Shown: in pieces, positions 29,694 to 42,688 of the stretch
Layout: every line of letters starts with the position of its first letter
How positions within the stretch are numbered: the stretch's first letter is position 1
Assembly (NCBI RefSeq): GCF_001640805.2
Contig: NC_066837.1
Location: 24,203,804-24,267,803, forward strand
Length of the DNA stretch: 64,000 nt
Source of the DNA: Lates calcarifer
Lineage: Eukaryota; Chordata; Actinopteri; Centropomidae
Direction of reading: 5' to 3'
Position numbers and translations under genes: made by a program
Notes under the pieces: generated by a model
Database searches by the model: none
Seen by the model: the letters and a program-made list of their open reading frames with translations, nothing else
Told to the model about the DNA's origin: nothing

Positions 29694-32144
29694 GCAGGGA
29701 GTCTTCACAATACATTCTTCAGCTTTGTATACTACATGAATAGAGATTCTTCAGATTTTTAGCCTCAGATGAGCTTAAAGGCCAAAGGAGCAGGTTTGGT
29801 CTTGGAGGTGGGTCAACTAGATAGGGTATTAGAAGTTTTTAACCAAAAATAAATCAATAAATAAACAATGTGAACACAATTTTCTGCATTTGTACACATT
29901 TTACCTATCTAGTCTACTGTGGGTGGGTTAGGACAGTTTGTATTTATCCTGAGGGGTAAAAATCCCCCCCCGCTTTTCATAAAGCTTATTGCTATGAAAG
30001 CAACCAAGAGCCTTTCTTATCTGGTGGACACTGCTGAGTGACTTCAATGAGTGACTTAACATCACCCTGAGTGAGTTGGGTGGGAGTTGTTTGCCAGTTA
30101 AATTACACACTTGGAAATAACCATTAGACTACAAAGATGAGTTTCTTAAAAGATTACTAAGAACTAATTTAGTATGGTATAAATTACATTGTTGGACTCA
30201 CAATGGATATTTTAGGACAAAAGTGTGAAAATCAATGCAGCAGAACTAGAGATTTTTTTTTTTCATGCATTCTCCTCATTTGTCAAAAGTCACAGATAAT
30301 GCAATTTGACTACTGACACTTTGATCAGTTTGATTGAGATATGTTAGTCGCTACTAATGTAGCCTTGGGCCGTTAGCCTCAAGCAGAGATGAGGAGTGGG
30401 CTGCAGAGCTCTAGCAAAAGCACTTCCTTCTCCACTTCAGATTAAAGTGACTCAATTGACATTACTTTATCACATTGTCAGTAGGTCTCTGGAGCCACAA
30501 CAAGTTTTATTACATTCATTTTTTTTAACACAAGTAGTAGCACTTCCCAACACCTGTTAGCAGACTTAAATATGGAAAAGTAGAATTCCCCTTTACAGAA
30601 CATTTGTTTTTCAGTCAATTGTTGCCATTCATGATGTTTGGAAAGCTCACAAGATAATGACATCTCTGCTTATTCCAAGTGTTTTGTGTGCCATGCACAC
30701 AAGAAATCTGGATGCATTGCAGCTCTCCCCACTGAAATGATTTCGTGGCACAGAGTGCGTGGTTTGATGGTGCCACCCCCTTTGATGATTCCTTAAAAAT
30801 TGACTGGATTTGAGAGAGATGAAGAGGATGACCATGGGTGGGTGGACACCACCTTTGTGTGAAAGCTCAAGGTTTAGAGGATCATGATTCTCTTTAAACA
30901 TTACCATTGCCATTTAGTAGTATGCATATTTCTTATTTTACATCAGGAAATTGATAGTGCTCTGCACATTGTAGGATTAACAGAGTGTAAAGAAATGAGA
31001 ACACATATTGGCTTCTGTCACAATCTGTGCCTCATATTAAAATGGTATACATGCCATGATTTACATATTTATCACCTCTTGCTCCATATATCCTTGTGCA
31101 TAATGTAATTGTATGTATTGTGGAATTTGAGGATTAATCTGGAGAAAAGTGACTGTGTGGTGCTTAATGTCTGAATCTGGCCCTATGGGTTGTGTGCATG
31201 CGTGCATGTGTGTGTATCTGCAGCATGGTGCCATGTACTCCACTAACCATCTGTACCTGCTGTTCACTTTCCTTGGTCCTTACAGGGTGAACATGACAAC
31301 TAAATGTTACCTGGCAGACAGACACATGCATGTTTACAAAAACACATTTTTGGTGAGCATTTAATTTAGATTTCATCATCAACAATTGCTGGTTTCTGGA
31401 CGACCTTTAATGACCTGGCTATATTTCAGTCTCCTCACAAAACCAGCTCACAGTTTTCACTTTGCTTGCTGTGGTCTGGAATGGCTCAGTGGTTATTTGC
31501 TTGAGGCAGGTATCATGACAGGTAGGCTGAAGAATAGATGACAGCTACTCTCCTTTTCTGAGGCGTTATGATGAACGTGTCCTCTACCTGACAGGATAAA
31601 TGCACCACTCACTGAGCTGTCACTGGTCTTTTGGTCAGAGTTTAAACATGGTGGTGAATTAAGAATTGTGCAAGTGAAAAACCCCTCACAAGTTTACGCT
31701 GAATGCCCATTATTAACAAACTGGTGAACATAGTGGAGTATGTGCCTCAGGAGTTGATGGAGCCAAAATGAGAGCTAAAAGGGGAGTGAATATAGAACTT
31801 AAAGTTGTCAGGTGGCCAGAAACAAGACGTCAAACATAAATGCTAATGTTGCTCTATGTCTGCTGTATGTGTAAATAGGCAACTGTTGACTTGTTTTGTG
31901 ATCTGTAAGATTGCACTAATAAATATAACAACAACGATAATACTGAAAATGATAGCTCTACAATGCATCTCGGACTTGATGCATACACGTGTCTGGGCAC
32001 ATTAATATTAATCAAAGTGTGTCTGAGTGTGCTTTTTCTTTCATTTGTCAGATCTGACTTCTCTTCCTCCTCTCTGCCTGGTCTCTACTGATCTTAACTT
32101 GTGCTGAGTGCACAGAAAGTATATGCTGATCCACTACAGTTGTG

Positions 32145-32148
<4 letters not shown>

Positions 32149-32178
<30 letters not shown>

Positions 32179-32198
32179 ATGTGTGTGCATGTGTGTGA
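32149..32198. repeat. (GT)n microsatellite, imperfect
   Basis: A GT run with two GCAT interruptions at its end. Confidence 0.95.
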
Positions 32199-32579
32199 GA
32201 GGTGGATGACTGGATCTCTGACACTGAGATCAAGAAGTGTGAAAACAGAAATAACTGCAAAATTGGATGATTTTTTAAGATGGATTGTAGAGATGGAGAA
32301 ATGAAGGAACTGATTCAGAATGAAAGAAGAGACTATGAAGCACGAGAAACAAAGGAGCATGGGGTGGGTGGCAGCAGGAGACGTCTGTGATTGCTGCAGT
32401 TCTCCTCCTCTAACCAAATTCCTCTGCTGTTACCGACTTTCTCATTCAATTCCCATGGCTGTAGATGATACAAAATTAGTTTAATGCTTTTCATTCTCAG
32501 CTCATTTACAGCAATCAACCCTGCCTTGTTTTGTCAACTCTCTGCTGAATTAGATGATAATTCATTATGGATGCACATA

Positions 32580-32581
<2 letters not shown>

Positions 32582-32612
<31 letters not shown>
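32582..32612. repeat. (TG)n microsatellite
   Basis: About 15 TG units. Confidence 0.95.
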
Positions 32613-32614
<2 letters not shown>

Positions 32615-34061
32615 TCCCCATGAGACAGCTTGCATTCAAATCACACTCCTTTAGTGCCTTTTCCTCCTCTGTCATCCCATGTAACACCTGCAATATCCTT
32701 TGTGGGTATCAGCTTATGTGAATCTGGAAATAAATTTGTGAGCGTGGTATATCAAATGGCTCCACTCTGTATTGTACACTGTATTTTCCCATCTTCACTA
32801 TTCCCTGGCTAAATGATGTAACCAGAGACTTGCAGTGAAAGCATCTTAACAGAGTCAGATCACAAGGCTGAGTACTGGACTTCAAATAAAGACATTACTG
32901 GAAAAAGAACTAACTTTTAGAACTCACTGCTTTCATCTTTAAACTGACTTTTTTTTTTTTTTTTTTTTTTTACAGTTAAATACTCAAATACTGCAAGAAA
33001 CTGGTGATTAATCTTTTCCCCTATTTTTTTCAACATAATACTGTAAATCAGAGGAGATAGTTGGTCAGAGAGAGGAAATGCACAAGCATAGTCCCTGTGT
33101 GGGTTCCTTTTTGCGAACGCATATATCTTTATTTCCTTTATTTCCCCCATGACCCAATTTTATCAGCAGCCGTGTACTGCATGAGCCTCCTACAGTGGGG
33201 AAAAAAGAGAGAAACGTTTTGCTGGCTGTTCTTTGATGCTAACACAGGGTTATTCTGGCAGTTTCTGGAGTGCCACTCTTGGTTTGAATGTGCCTGCAAA
33301 AGGAGGAGGAAGGAGAGGTGGAAGCTGAGAGGGAAATGGCGGAGGGAGAGCTTTGACTGAGTGAAAAGGTCAATGCGTGTGTGACTGTGCTCAGAAATAG
33401 AGAGCCACTGATCAGTTAGTGAGTATCTGCCATATATTGAGACTCGCTGAAAAACTCTGACGCACGTACTGTAAAAAAGGATTTGTAGGCATTTAAAGTA
33501 AATCACGGGCAGCAGGATTCATCTTTCTGCTGTCCATGCTTAACACACAGTAGTTTGCAAAATGTGTTTTTCTTATATTGTGTAGAGGAGCCCATTAATG
33601 TGGACTGGAGATTAAGGCAAACCTATGCACGTATAGCCAGGTGCACCACACTGCGTAATGTACAATACAGCCAGTTGATTGATTGAAACTACAGGCTACA
33701 GTAACTACTAACTGTCACTTTACCAAAACATCACAGGTAACACACAACACAATCCATACAACCTGCATTGTGTTTTCTAACAGTAGGCTAGATGCGAATT
33801 GGGTTAAATGCAGAGCAAATTTCACTATGTGGATCAATAAAGTAATCTGCCAATACACTTCACTGTGTACATTCACATTACTCTAAAAGGCACCCACAGT
33901 GATAAAACTGTCCAAATGCTGGACATCCCTACACCACAGTGCTATCAATACACCTCAGTAACAATGTGTCAAACTCATTAATAATGCCCATTATCAGATA
34001 GAAACCACTATTTGCATGACACAATAACAGTAACTTGCCAAACAGTAAAGCACTCACCGGT

Positions 34062-34630
34062 CACTTGTAAATAAATAACATCCTCATGTGGGTGTCCTTC
34101 TTGCTGAAAGAGGACACAGTCAATAATGCGCTTCAGGATGTCTTGGTTCTTTCTGACCTTCACATGTGGATGCTGATATCGCGTTTCCTCTGCTCATCAA
34201 GCTGCAAATCCACCCATCATTCACCAAATGTTTTCAAGTGCACCAATAACATTGTATGACGCTCAGAGCCTTGGTGTTTAAGAGCTTCATTGGTGAAGCT
34301 ATTAATACTAAAGCCAGAATCACTCCATGTCCATTTGCTAGTATTAAAAAGTAAAAGTAAACAAGGCCAGCAAAAATAGCTTGTTGTGCTCGGTGCTAGC
34401 TGTTAGCCACTCATAGCGCTCACAGTTGCAATCTTTGAAATGGCGCACAAAACCTTTGCTGGCCTTTGTTAGTGAATCCAGTTTGGGTGTAAGAAATTCC
34501 AGTTTGACCTCAACAAAATTAACCATATGCAATTTTGTGGATATTACACTAACTTACAGCTAAATACCCAAGAAAGATATCTTACACAAACATAATTTTA
34601 TTGTTTACAGGGCCAGAAGGCCCACCACTG
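34062..34630 (-). pseudogene. hAT-type transposase remnant (TTF-type zinc finger and DUF4371-like part)
   Basis: The minus strand reads, in order, EFLTPKLDSLTKASKGFVRH, then CERYEWLTASTEHNKLFLLALF (34344-34532); in a shifted frame SKWTWSDSGF, NSFTNEALKHQGSERH and LHLKTFGE-like words followed by LQLDEQRKRDI; and then KVRKNQDILKRIIDCVLF (about 34105-34160). This order is that of the N-terminal half of fish hAT transposases and ZMYM-like domesticated relatives, as I know the family. Stops and at least two frameshifts break it, and the catalytic and dimerisation regions are absent. Upstream, cagtggtgggcc on the minus strand at 34619-34630 may be the terminal repeat. The other end was not found. 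Confidence 0.8.
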
Positions 34631-36603
34631 TTTATAGTGAGGTCATGTGTTCATGTGAGTTCTGTAACAGTCAGTGGCCCTTGAGTATCAAGTGTCAGGG
34701 TAGAGATTGCAGAGTCTACTGAGTAAATTATCTTAAAAGACTTAGAAAATGTATCATACCACTGAAATAAGCAGAAACTGTTTTTTTTTTTTAAATAAGA
34801 GGAAGTCATGTATTCAAAGGAAGGTTTGGGAAAGCAAATTTTGCACAGTCCATATGCAAGCTACAGAATGAAACAGAGATCTAAGGCCCAGAAATTTACC
34901 AAAGCAGTAAATAATTTTTTTTTGCTGCAGGGCAGATTTTTATTTGGCAGTCTTATAGGTGTGATTAAAGTCCATCATAAAAAAACTAAATTTGCATACT
35001 ATTGCATCATCTGTCAGCGCTGTTTCAGCTGAGAAACAGAGCTCCCAGGAAGTTTCTAAAATTAAGTATGTGATTTGTCTTTTTTTTTTTAACAGTAGGG
35101 ATGGCCCAATGGGAGCACCTCACTGCACCATTTACCAACACATACACCCATGTACACTTCCCAGAGGACATCATTACAGGACACCTTAACCATAACTATG
35201 ACATTTCTAATTCTACAGTTTTATTTTATCTCCCTACTACAACTGTCTTCTTATAACTATGTATTAAAGTAATAAGTAAATACACCTTTATACTTTATGC
35301 GGCCACATTTGCTGTTGTGCTTCTCTTCAAGAGGGAGAATAAAAGACACCTGCATCTGCTGGAACCCACCTCTGTATGGCTACTTTATATGATGACTGCA
35401 AGATTATCATATAGATTTAATTCCTGATATTATAATTGTGATCATAATTTTGATTTAATAGAACTGGTATTAGGCAAAGTATTTTGTTCTATTCTTTTTA
35501 CAAGATGTGGACATTAAGCATTTACTTGTAGATACTTATTTTTCAAAACACACTGTAGTAGTTGTATGAACCTTTCTTAAAATTATGTAACAGCTGAGCA
35601 AGGTGCAGTCAGTGCAGGTTAATTTCCTTGGTCACATTACCTGCTCCACTCTGAGATTACAGCTATAGTAAAAACCTATATCTGTGGTTATGGCTCTCCT
35701 AGAATACTTTGTCAGAGAGGGGCTTGGTATGGGTTGCATTTTCAACAGTACAGATGTTACTGAATAATCATATTATCCAGATATTCACTGAAATATTAAA
35801 GGAACATTATTAGAATACTGCAGATAGCAGTGTGTCACTGTCCTCTTCAAGGTGACATTACAAGAGCTCCCTTGTCATGAGAACATAGGTTGTTGTAAGT
35901 TTTCAAACAAACAACTAATACTGTAATTTCTCCTACAGTCTTCCAGTAGTTTTTTTTTGAAAGGTACCATCACCTTTTTTGGAGGTATGGACTCGTTGCC
36001 AAGGAAGCAAAATAAGAATGCAGTTCCTCAAACAGCAATGCAAATGAGGTTTGTGATTTTTTTGGGAAAGTTAATTCACTCCTGTTTGGAGTCAAAGTAT
36101 TTTGGTTGCCCTGGTTAAGCACCATTTAAATGCATGACATGTAAATGTAAGAGGAAGAGGATTACTAAAAAGAGCCTGGTGGAGATCAGCTGGTAAGATT
36201 TTTAACATGGGGATTTGAATAATTTCCTCACTTATAAAACTGCAGATTAAATATTTTAGAATACTAATAAATAACAACACATAAAAACATCTAAAATATA
36301 ACACATGTAATGTACCCCCCTGTGGCAGTTCCTTTCACCAGAGCTGTCAATTTCAAACAAGGGTGAGTTTCAGCCTCAGAGAAACACAACATCTGTTTTA
36401 CATCTGCTCCGCTTTATGCCATCTATTAGGAGAGACACTTTTAAATGTCCAATATTTCAATATGTCATGCCATAATTCATAATAATACCATATGATAGCT
36501 AGTCAGTGTTATTTTGGTGAATTCTTTGTTTCCCCAAAGCAATGTGCTCACATGAAAACTGCATACATATATCACTGTCTGTCTCTGTTACACACATGCA
36601 AAC

Positions 36604-36694
<91 letters not shown>

Positions 36695-37297
36695 TTTTCA
36701 TTGTCAGGACACACCATTCGTCTTGTTTGCCACACCTACAAGTATAATCATGAATAGAGCAATCTTGTGTGTTTCTGGGCACAGACATCCTAGAAAGCCC
36801 AGTGTGTCTGTGTCTGTGTGTGTGCACTCATGCAAGGCTTGTGTGTAGTGTTCGCCTTAGTAATGCATTATTTCTGTCTGAACACTGGCCTCAGGACATA
36901 CAGTGCAGCACAGCATTTAGACTTTAAATAAACTGATGGACGTTAGACAAGGAGATTCTTGAGTTGGTTGGATTCTCACCTCAGCAGGAATTAACATTTA
37001 CAGTGCTGCTCCTCCAACACACATCCAATTAGCACTCATGTGTCAACTCCTGGCATCTTCATCATGTTTTGAGTGTGTGTGATAACAGAAAGTCAGAATG
37101 TCAAGTGAAAGCTGACTGTTTATTTCAAAATCCAATTCAATTGCAAAAGACACAAATAATACAAAATGGAGAGAGAGGAGTAAAAGAGCTGTTCAAACAT
37201 GATCAGCGCCATAAGCTGACTGGAAGGCAGACACCATTTAGCAGCTCATCATTAGTCTAAAACTTATATGTATTTCTGCCATGTATAAATACCTCTC
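34631..37297. other. Intergenic, no gene seen
   Basis: AT-rich, with T-runs near 34780 and 35080 and the compound microsatellite at 36606-36693. No coding or RNA feature recognised. Confidence 0.55.
36606..36693. repeat. Compound (CT)n(AC)n microsatellite
   Basis: About 22 CT units followed directly by about 21 AC units. Confidence 0.97.
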
Positions 37298-37558
37298 TTA
37301 ATTATCATAATTATTTATTATTTCCTCCTGTGACCATTAAACAGTGTATTGAAAGTGTGGCCCTGTAAATCCACTTAATTAATTACTCAGGGTGAGAACA
37401 GGTGAACTCATTTGACATGGATGTTTTGCAATGGGGGCTGTCATTTGATTCTGATGTACTATTTAGGCTTGATAAGACGTTAATGAGGTCTCCTGTTTGA
37501 TCTCACAATCAGGCTGCTTCAATCTGCTTTTGTTTGCTCGCTGAGAGAGAATCTGAGT
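37298..37558 (+). repeat. Inverted duplicated non-coding element, copy B
   Basis: Plus-strand partner of copy A at 29406-29693. Shared exact words, in order: cttaatta, accattaaac, tttgacatgg, tgttttgcaatg, catttgattctg, cttgataaga, gttaatgaggtctcctgtt, atcaggct, aatctgcttt, gagaatctga. The core here is 37410-37556. Confidence 0.8.
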
Positions 37559-37614
37559 CCCTTTAGGCAGCAGTATATTATGAATCAGTGCAAAACATGC
37601 TTTTACACCATATA

Positions 37615-38132
37615 CAGTGCATTTGGAAAGTGTTCAGACCCTTTCACTTTTTTCAGATTTTGTTAAGTTGCAGTTTTTAAATAAAATTTGAAAAGTCTTT
37701 TCTCCCCTCATCAATCTATGCTCAATACCCCATGATGTAAATGCAAAGGCCACTGTGCTCTTGGGACCCTTCAATACAGCAGCAAGTTTTTTTGAAGCCT
37801 TCCCCAGATCTATGCCTCAACACAATCCTGTCTCTGAGCTCCTCAGGCAGCTCCTCTGACCTCATGGGTTAGATTTTGCTCTGGTATAAATTGTCAGCCA
37901 TGAAACCTTGTGTGTCTTTTCAAATTATGTATAGTCGATTGTATTTACGACAGGTAGACACCAATTAAGGCATAGAAACATCTCAAAGATGATCCAGGGA
38001 AATACAAGGAACCTTTTGCTTTGTTACACTGGGGTATTGAGTGTAGACTTTTAGATTTTAGCCCAAAGGCTGCAACATTACAAAATGAGAAAAAAAAAAG
38101 TGAAGTTGTCTGAATACTTTCTGAATGCACTG
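37615..38132 (-). mobile_element. Tc1-like deletion derivative
   Basis: The left end CAGTGCATTTGGAAAGTGTT and the inverted right end CAGTGCATTCAGAAAGTATT are each flanked by TA (37613-37614, 38133-38134). This end sequence is the one I associate with a very common fish Tc1 family. At 518 bp it keeps a transposase N-terminal scrap on the minus strand from about 37865 (EELPEELRDRIVLRHRSGEG) and nothing of the catalytic domain. Confidence 0.92.
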
Positions 38133-38134
38133 TA

Positions 38135-41100
38135 TGTATATTACAGATGAGAGAAGGCTTATGGTATGGAACACACACAAGAGGTGAAGGCGCAGTAACA
38201 ACAGAACAGAGACAGAACAGGAGATGACTTCTGGAGGAGGAAATTAAAAGAAAAAGAGTGGTCAAACGGATAAGTCATGACAGTTTCATGAGAACAAGAG
38301 GAGCTGGGGGTCCTTGCCCTTGAAGTGCTCTTTACCTTTCCTCCCTGGGGGCTTAAGTCAGTGTACTGTAGGTTGGAATGCTGGAGCACATTGGTTGTGA
38401 CTGAAAGGCCATTGGTTCAGTTCCCATGAGGAATTAAACCTTAATGCTTTATTAATAAATGCTAAAGGGTAGCCCAGCACGTGCTCTGGAGCAGCTGCTT
38501 TATATATAATATATATACAGTCTGACAACAACATGTTATATGTCACTGTATGTTCCTATAGTATGGTTTCAGTACAGAATTTGAAAAACAAACTGAATTC
38601 TAATTTGTTTTAAGATAATAAAATAAAAATAAAAATGTAAAAAATACAATTATTGTTTGAGATACTTCACTTTTATATAGTTTTATGGAAAACTGGGGCC
38701 AACTGGGTGTATTCACATTAAAACCAAATGAACTGACATAACTAACAAACAAACGAACAAAAAATTGTTAAATGATGTTGTACAAATGATAAATACATGT
38801 AGAAAACATCCAGGTGTAAAATGTTTTTGCAGATTGCTGTAGCTCGAACAGAAGAGAAGCAAATGAGCCTCTGCAATTTGGCAAAACCCCTTTCCCATTT
38901 GATGTGTCACAGCAAGAGAAGCACCATCATAATTTATAATGTTAATGATGGCTGCAAGGCTGCAATTCATTTTGGTGTTAAAGCTTGTTCCAGCACCTTG
39001 GTATTGCACATGCTGGCTCACTGATATGGATTACTTGGACACTTTGATGGAACAGAGCCATTGCTAATGTTATTCATACCACCTGTGCCTTTCCTGCTAT
39101 GACAAGTCAGAATGCTCTGAAAAAGGCCTGTTGAAATCCTATCGTGCTTAAAATTGGAGATGTGTTAGTGTGTCAGTACATACATTACATTTTAGAGTAA
39201 AAGCAACAGTTTCTTTTGATACTACCCGTTTGTACTACTGTACTACATGCATGCACTGTAGGCAAGGAAGTCCATTTTCTCTCAGTACTGCAACTCTCCT
39301 CAGCACTGTAGCCTTAGCAGATTTGTTTTGTCACTTAGAGCCTGTGAGAGGGTTGTATCATGTGAAAATGTAACATCTATACTGTATGTCAGGTAGACTT
39401 GGCCAGCATATTGCTGCAAAACGTGTAGCAGGACTGCAAACTTCTATGTAAGTTGCACAAGTGTGCCTAACTTTTTCATTTAAGTGCACCAGCACATAAT
39501 TTAGGTGTACCCAATCTTTTTCACAGCATCTTTTGGTGCTTAAATAATACATTTAAAGCATTAAATTTTTTTGTCAGTTCCCATACACACTGGTAATTTC
39601 TTAGCACGCTTAGATTGTAAACAGGAATAAAGGTGCAGTGCTTTGGCTACACTCTGCAAGAAATGAAATACATAATGATGGCTGTTGATCATATCTCAGA
39701 CACAGAAATCAGACAAGCCATTCTTTGTGAAAGGCATATATTTTGGCCATTTTTGCATTGATGTGCATGAGAGTGTAAATCAGGTAATTTTCTGTACAAT
39801 TCACAGACGTCCCCTAAATGCCTCATTTGTAGATAATTGATAGATGCTGCAATTTACCAGTGTTTCCTAAATGCCTTACAGCTGGCTTTGCACAGGGAAA
39901 CCAGTTCACACTTAATTATTGCAACACACACAACTAAGACAGATGTGAGGCCAAAAAATTGTTTGTTTGAAAAAAGTGAAAATAATCTTAAATATAAGAT
40001 TTAAGTTGAAGGATTTTTTTTTGGAACACCTAGAATGTCTTTTCTCCTCTCCTTTCCTTTCCCATTCATGGTCTGTTTCATTGTACCAAGGACAAGGCAA
40101 AATATTACATACACCTCACAGAGTGGAGTAACACACATTATAATCCTTAATAATGAACTGTTTGTTTAGGGCTATGGCATTGCACTGTATTTGATGATTT
40201 TAAGGTTTTTCAAGATAGAGTTATTTGTTGAGAATATGGAAGAAAACTGCTGTGTAAATTAAATTAATTATAGATTGAAATGAATACAGCACAAAACTTT
40301 GACTCAACCTTTTTTAAATATAAAAACAAAGTCCAATCCCCTAGGTCAAACTGGGACAATTTACTGTATCAGGGATTTTTATTTTATTGTATTGTTTCAT
40401 TTTATTTCTTTGTAAAACATTGCTTTGTAACTCATCTTTTTAATGGTAGTCTCAAATATCGGGTCAAAAAATATGAATTTTATTAAAAGTTTCTTACAAA
40501 GTTACAAAGCTGAGCAGTACAACACTTTTGCAAAACTTAGTGAGTTGGCCTTCAATGCAATTTTCACGTGTCAGTAGAACAGACTTTCATTAGTCTGTAA
40601 CAGTAACTGCCCATTCCTAAAAAAACACTTTCAACCTGTGAATCAACCTGTGAGAGAAGGAGTGGGTGGGTGAGAGAGAGACAGAGGGAGGGAGTGTGGG
40701 AGGGAGAGAAAGGGGACAGATTGTACCGCTGAGGGAGGCCACAGCTGAGAGAATAAGAGAAGTTGGTAAACAGAGAATCACAGCTTAATATCATACAACT
40801 TAAGTAACTTAAGAGCGATTGACAGCTCCATTATTTAATGTAAATACTGCTTATTCTGTTCTCATTGTACAGTGCATACCTGCCTTATCTTTGGCCCCAA
40901 TGCAAAATAAACAAACAAACAAAAAACAAAAACAACAACATCTACTTGTGACAGATAAAATACTACCAATTAAAAATAAACTGAAAAAAAAAATGTTCTC
41001 AAACAAGGTGCTTTCCATCTTAAAGGTCTTGCATTACTGTATATCTGAAAATAATTGAAAGTACAATAATGTGGCTTTGCATACTAACATCCATTAATGA

Positions 41101-41994
41101 GCATCGCCTCTGCTTACACTTAAAGGCAAATGTTCTGTGACCCTGCTGAGCATGTCATTGTTTAACTTGATGTAAAGAAATATAATGCTGGAGACATATG
41201 AGCATCCATGCATAGACACTCACACACACACACACACACAGCCATCCCATCTTGTCCCAGTGGTAGCTGTTTCCTTATCTCTCTCCATCCCTCTTGTTTA
41301 TTTAGTCATTACGGTTCCCCTGTGGGTGACTTTCACTCATCTGTGTTGCTGTTTTCTTACTGTTTACAATGATGCTTGTTATTGCAGTTTTTATCAAACA
41401 GACAAGGGGAACACTGCCACATCTGCCTCCCTGTTGTTGACTCGGTAGTTTGCGGTGCTGTTTTCTCATTCTGTTAAGCTGTTGTGTTGGAGTGGAACAC
41501 GCTCTCGCAGTAATGACTCACTGAACCGAGACTCAAACAAAACTTATCATTTGTTTTTCTTGTTTGGACTGTTAAGTACTGATGTTCTCTCACACATCAG
41601 GAATGATAACAACACAGTTTCTCAAATATGTTTTCCTGTGTCTATACAGTTTGTCATTAAAAAGCCATTAGGACCGCAATATATACAGCAGGTTGTGACT
41701 TTGGAGAACTCAGAGCTAATTCAGCTCCTGACATAACAAATCCCAGTTTAACTCCTGCTGGCAACAATATGTGAAACAGTTCAGTCTTTCAATTATGTGT
41801 CTGTTGTGTGGAAAAAGGAAGAGAAAAGGCTGTGTTCTGTCCATAAGGATGTAAATAATATATTTTAGAGTAACTTTATATACCACAAGTTACTCAGAAT
41901 ACTCATCAGATTTGGTATAATGTTTGAGAGGTTGTCAGACTGTGATACTAAATTTGTAAGGTATTTCACTGAATTTGGCTCAGGAATTAAAACA
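38135..41994. other. Intergenic, no gene seen
   Basis: AT-rich. A degenerate tRNA/SINE-like scrap may lie at 38360-38430 (tggttcagttccca resembles a B-box). (AC)n at 41218-41240. No open frame recognised. Confidence 0.5.
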
Positions 41995-42005
41995 ATATCT
42001 GTACA

Positions 42006-42677
42006 TACAAGACATTTAATGGTTTACGAGAAAATATGTGTAAAATCTAGGGTGTGATTTGAGTGAGGAGGACTGGAAGTAATTTATGATGGAAATGTCA
42101 GAGTGATACAGGGACATTTTTGCATGTGATTTGGGGATGTAAACCAGTGTACCCGTTTTGGGAGAAAGTACTGGAACATGTGAGTAAATGGTTGTGTGTC
42201 GCGGTACCTGTATCACCAAGACTGTGCTTGCTAGGAGACCAAACAGAAATGCCAAATATATCTAAAAAACCAGGGGTTTTAAAAGTTGGGATGGTCACAG
42301 CTGCTCGAACAATTCTTAGAGTATGGAAGAGTACAGTCGCCCCAGATGTTAAAAATGGATGGAAATGATGTCAGAAGTGGCATCATATGAATGCATGTTG
42401 GCTAGAATTAACAACGAAGAGGAACATTTTAGGAGGGCCTGGGAACAGATTTTTTTGTAGGCAGGGCATATGGAAAAAACTGTAGATATGGTACTGATGA
42501 ATGTATATTTTGATGGTTTCAAAAGTGAAAAAAGGAAATGTTGATTTACAGGATGTTGTATGTATGGTTGTATGCTGTATACTGTATTGACACACATTGG
42601 TGTCAATGTTTGTGTTAGAGTCTGATTGTATGTTTATGTGTGTATGAATAAATAAAAAACTTTAATACCAAACAAAT
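42006..42677 (+). mobile_element. 5'-truncated L1-type LINE, 3' end of ORF2
   Basis: The 11-base direct repeat ATATCTGTACA flanks the insert exactly (41995-42005 and 42678-42688). It encodes the C-terminal end of an L1-like ORF2 and ends in an A-rich stretch (aataaataaaaaacttta). Truncated at the 5' end, as usual for target-primed insertion. Confidence 0.88.
42087..42368 (+). pseudogene. L1-type ORF2 C-terminal remnant
   Basis: In frame: WKCQSDTGTFLHVIWGCKPV, then FWEKVLEHVSKWL, PVSPRLCLLGDQTE and VGMVTAARTILRVWKSTVAP. W-C...GT-LH--W-C followed by LLGD and TAAR-ILR-WK is the usual tail of fish L1-like ORF2. A TGA stands where a Cys codon is expected just before WKC (42087-42089), and the frame ends early in a stop after NGWK. 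Confidence 0.88.
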
Positions 42678-42688
42678 ATATCTGTACA

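Larger units (their letters stand above)
29700..34060. other. Intergenic, no gene seen
   Basis: Contains (GT)n at 32149-32198 and 32582-32612 and a 23-base T run at 32949-32971, plus a purine-rich patch at 33300-33350. Small open frames only; none recognised. Confidence 0.55.

Noticed and set aside
36606..36693. Origin or regulatory role for the (CT)n(AC)n tract
   Set aside because: Nothing beyond simple-sequence composition supports it.
38360..38430. tRNA-like B-box ggttcagttccca
   Set aside because: No cloverleaf and no clear SINE body; at most a SINE scrap.
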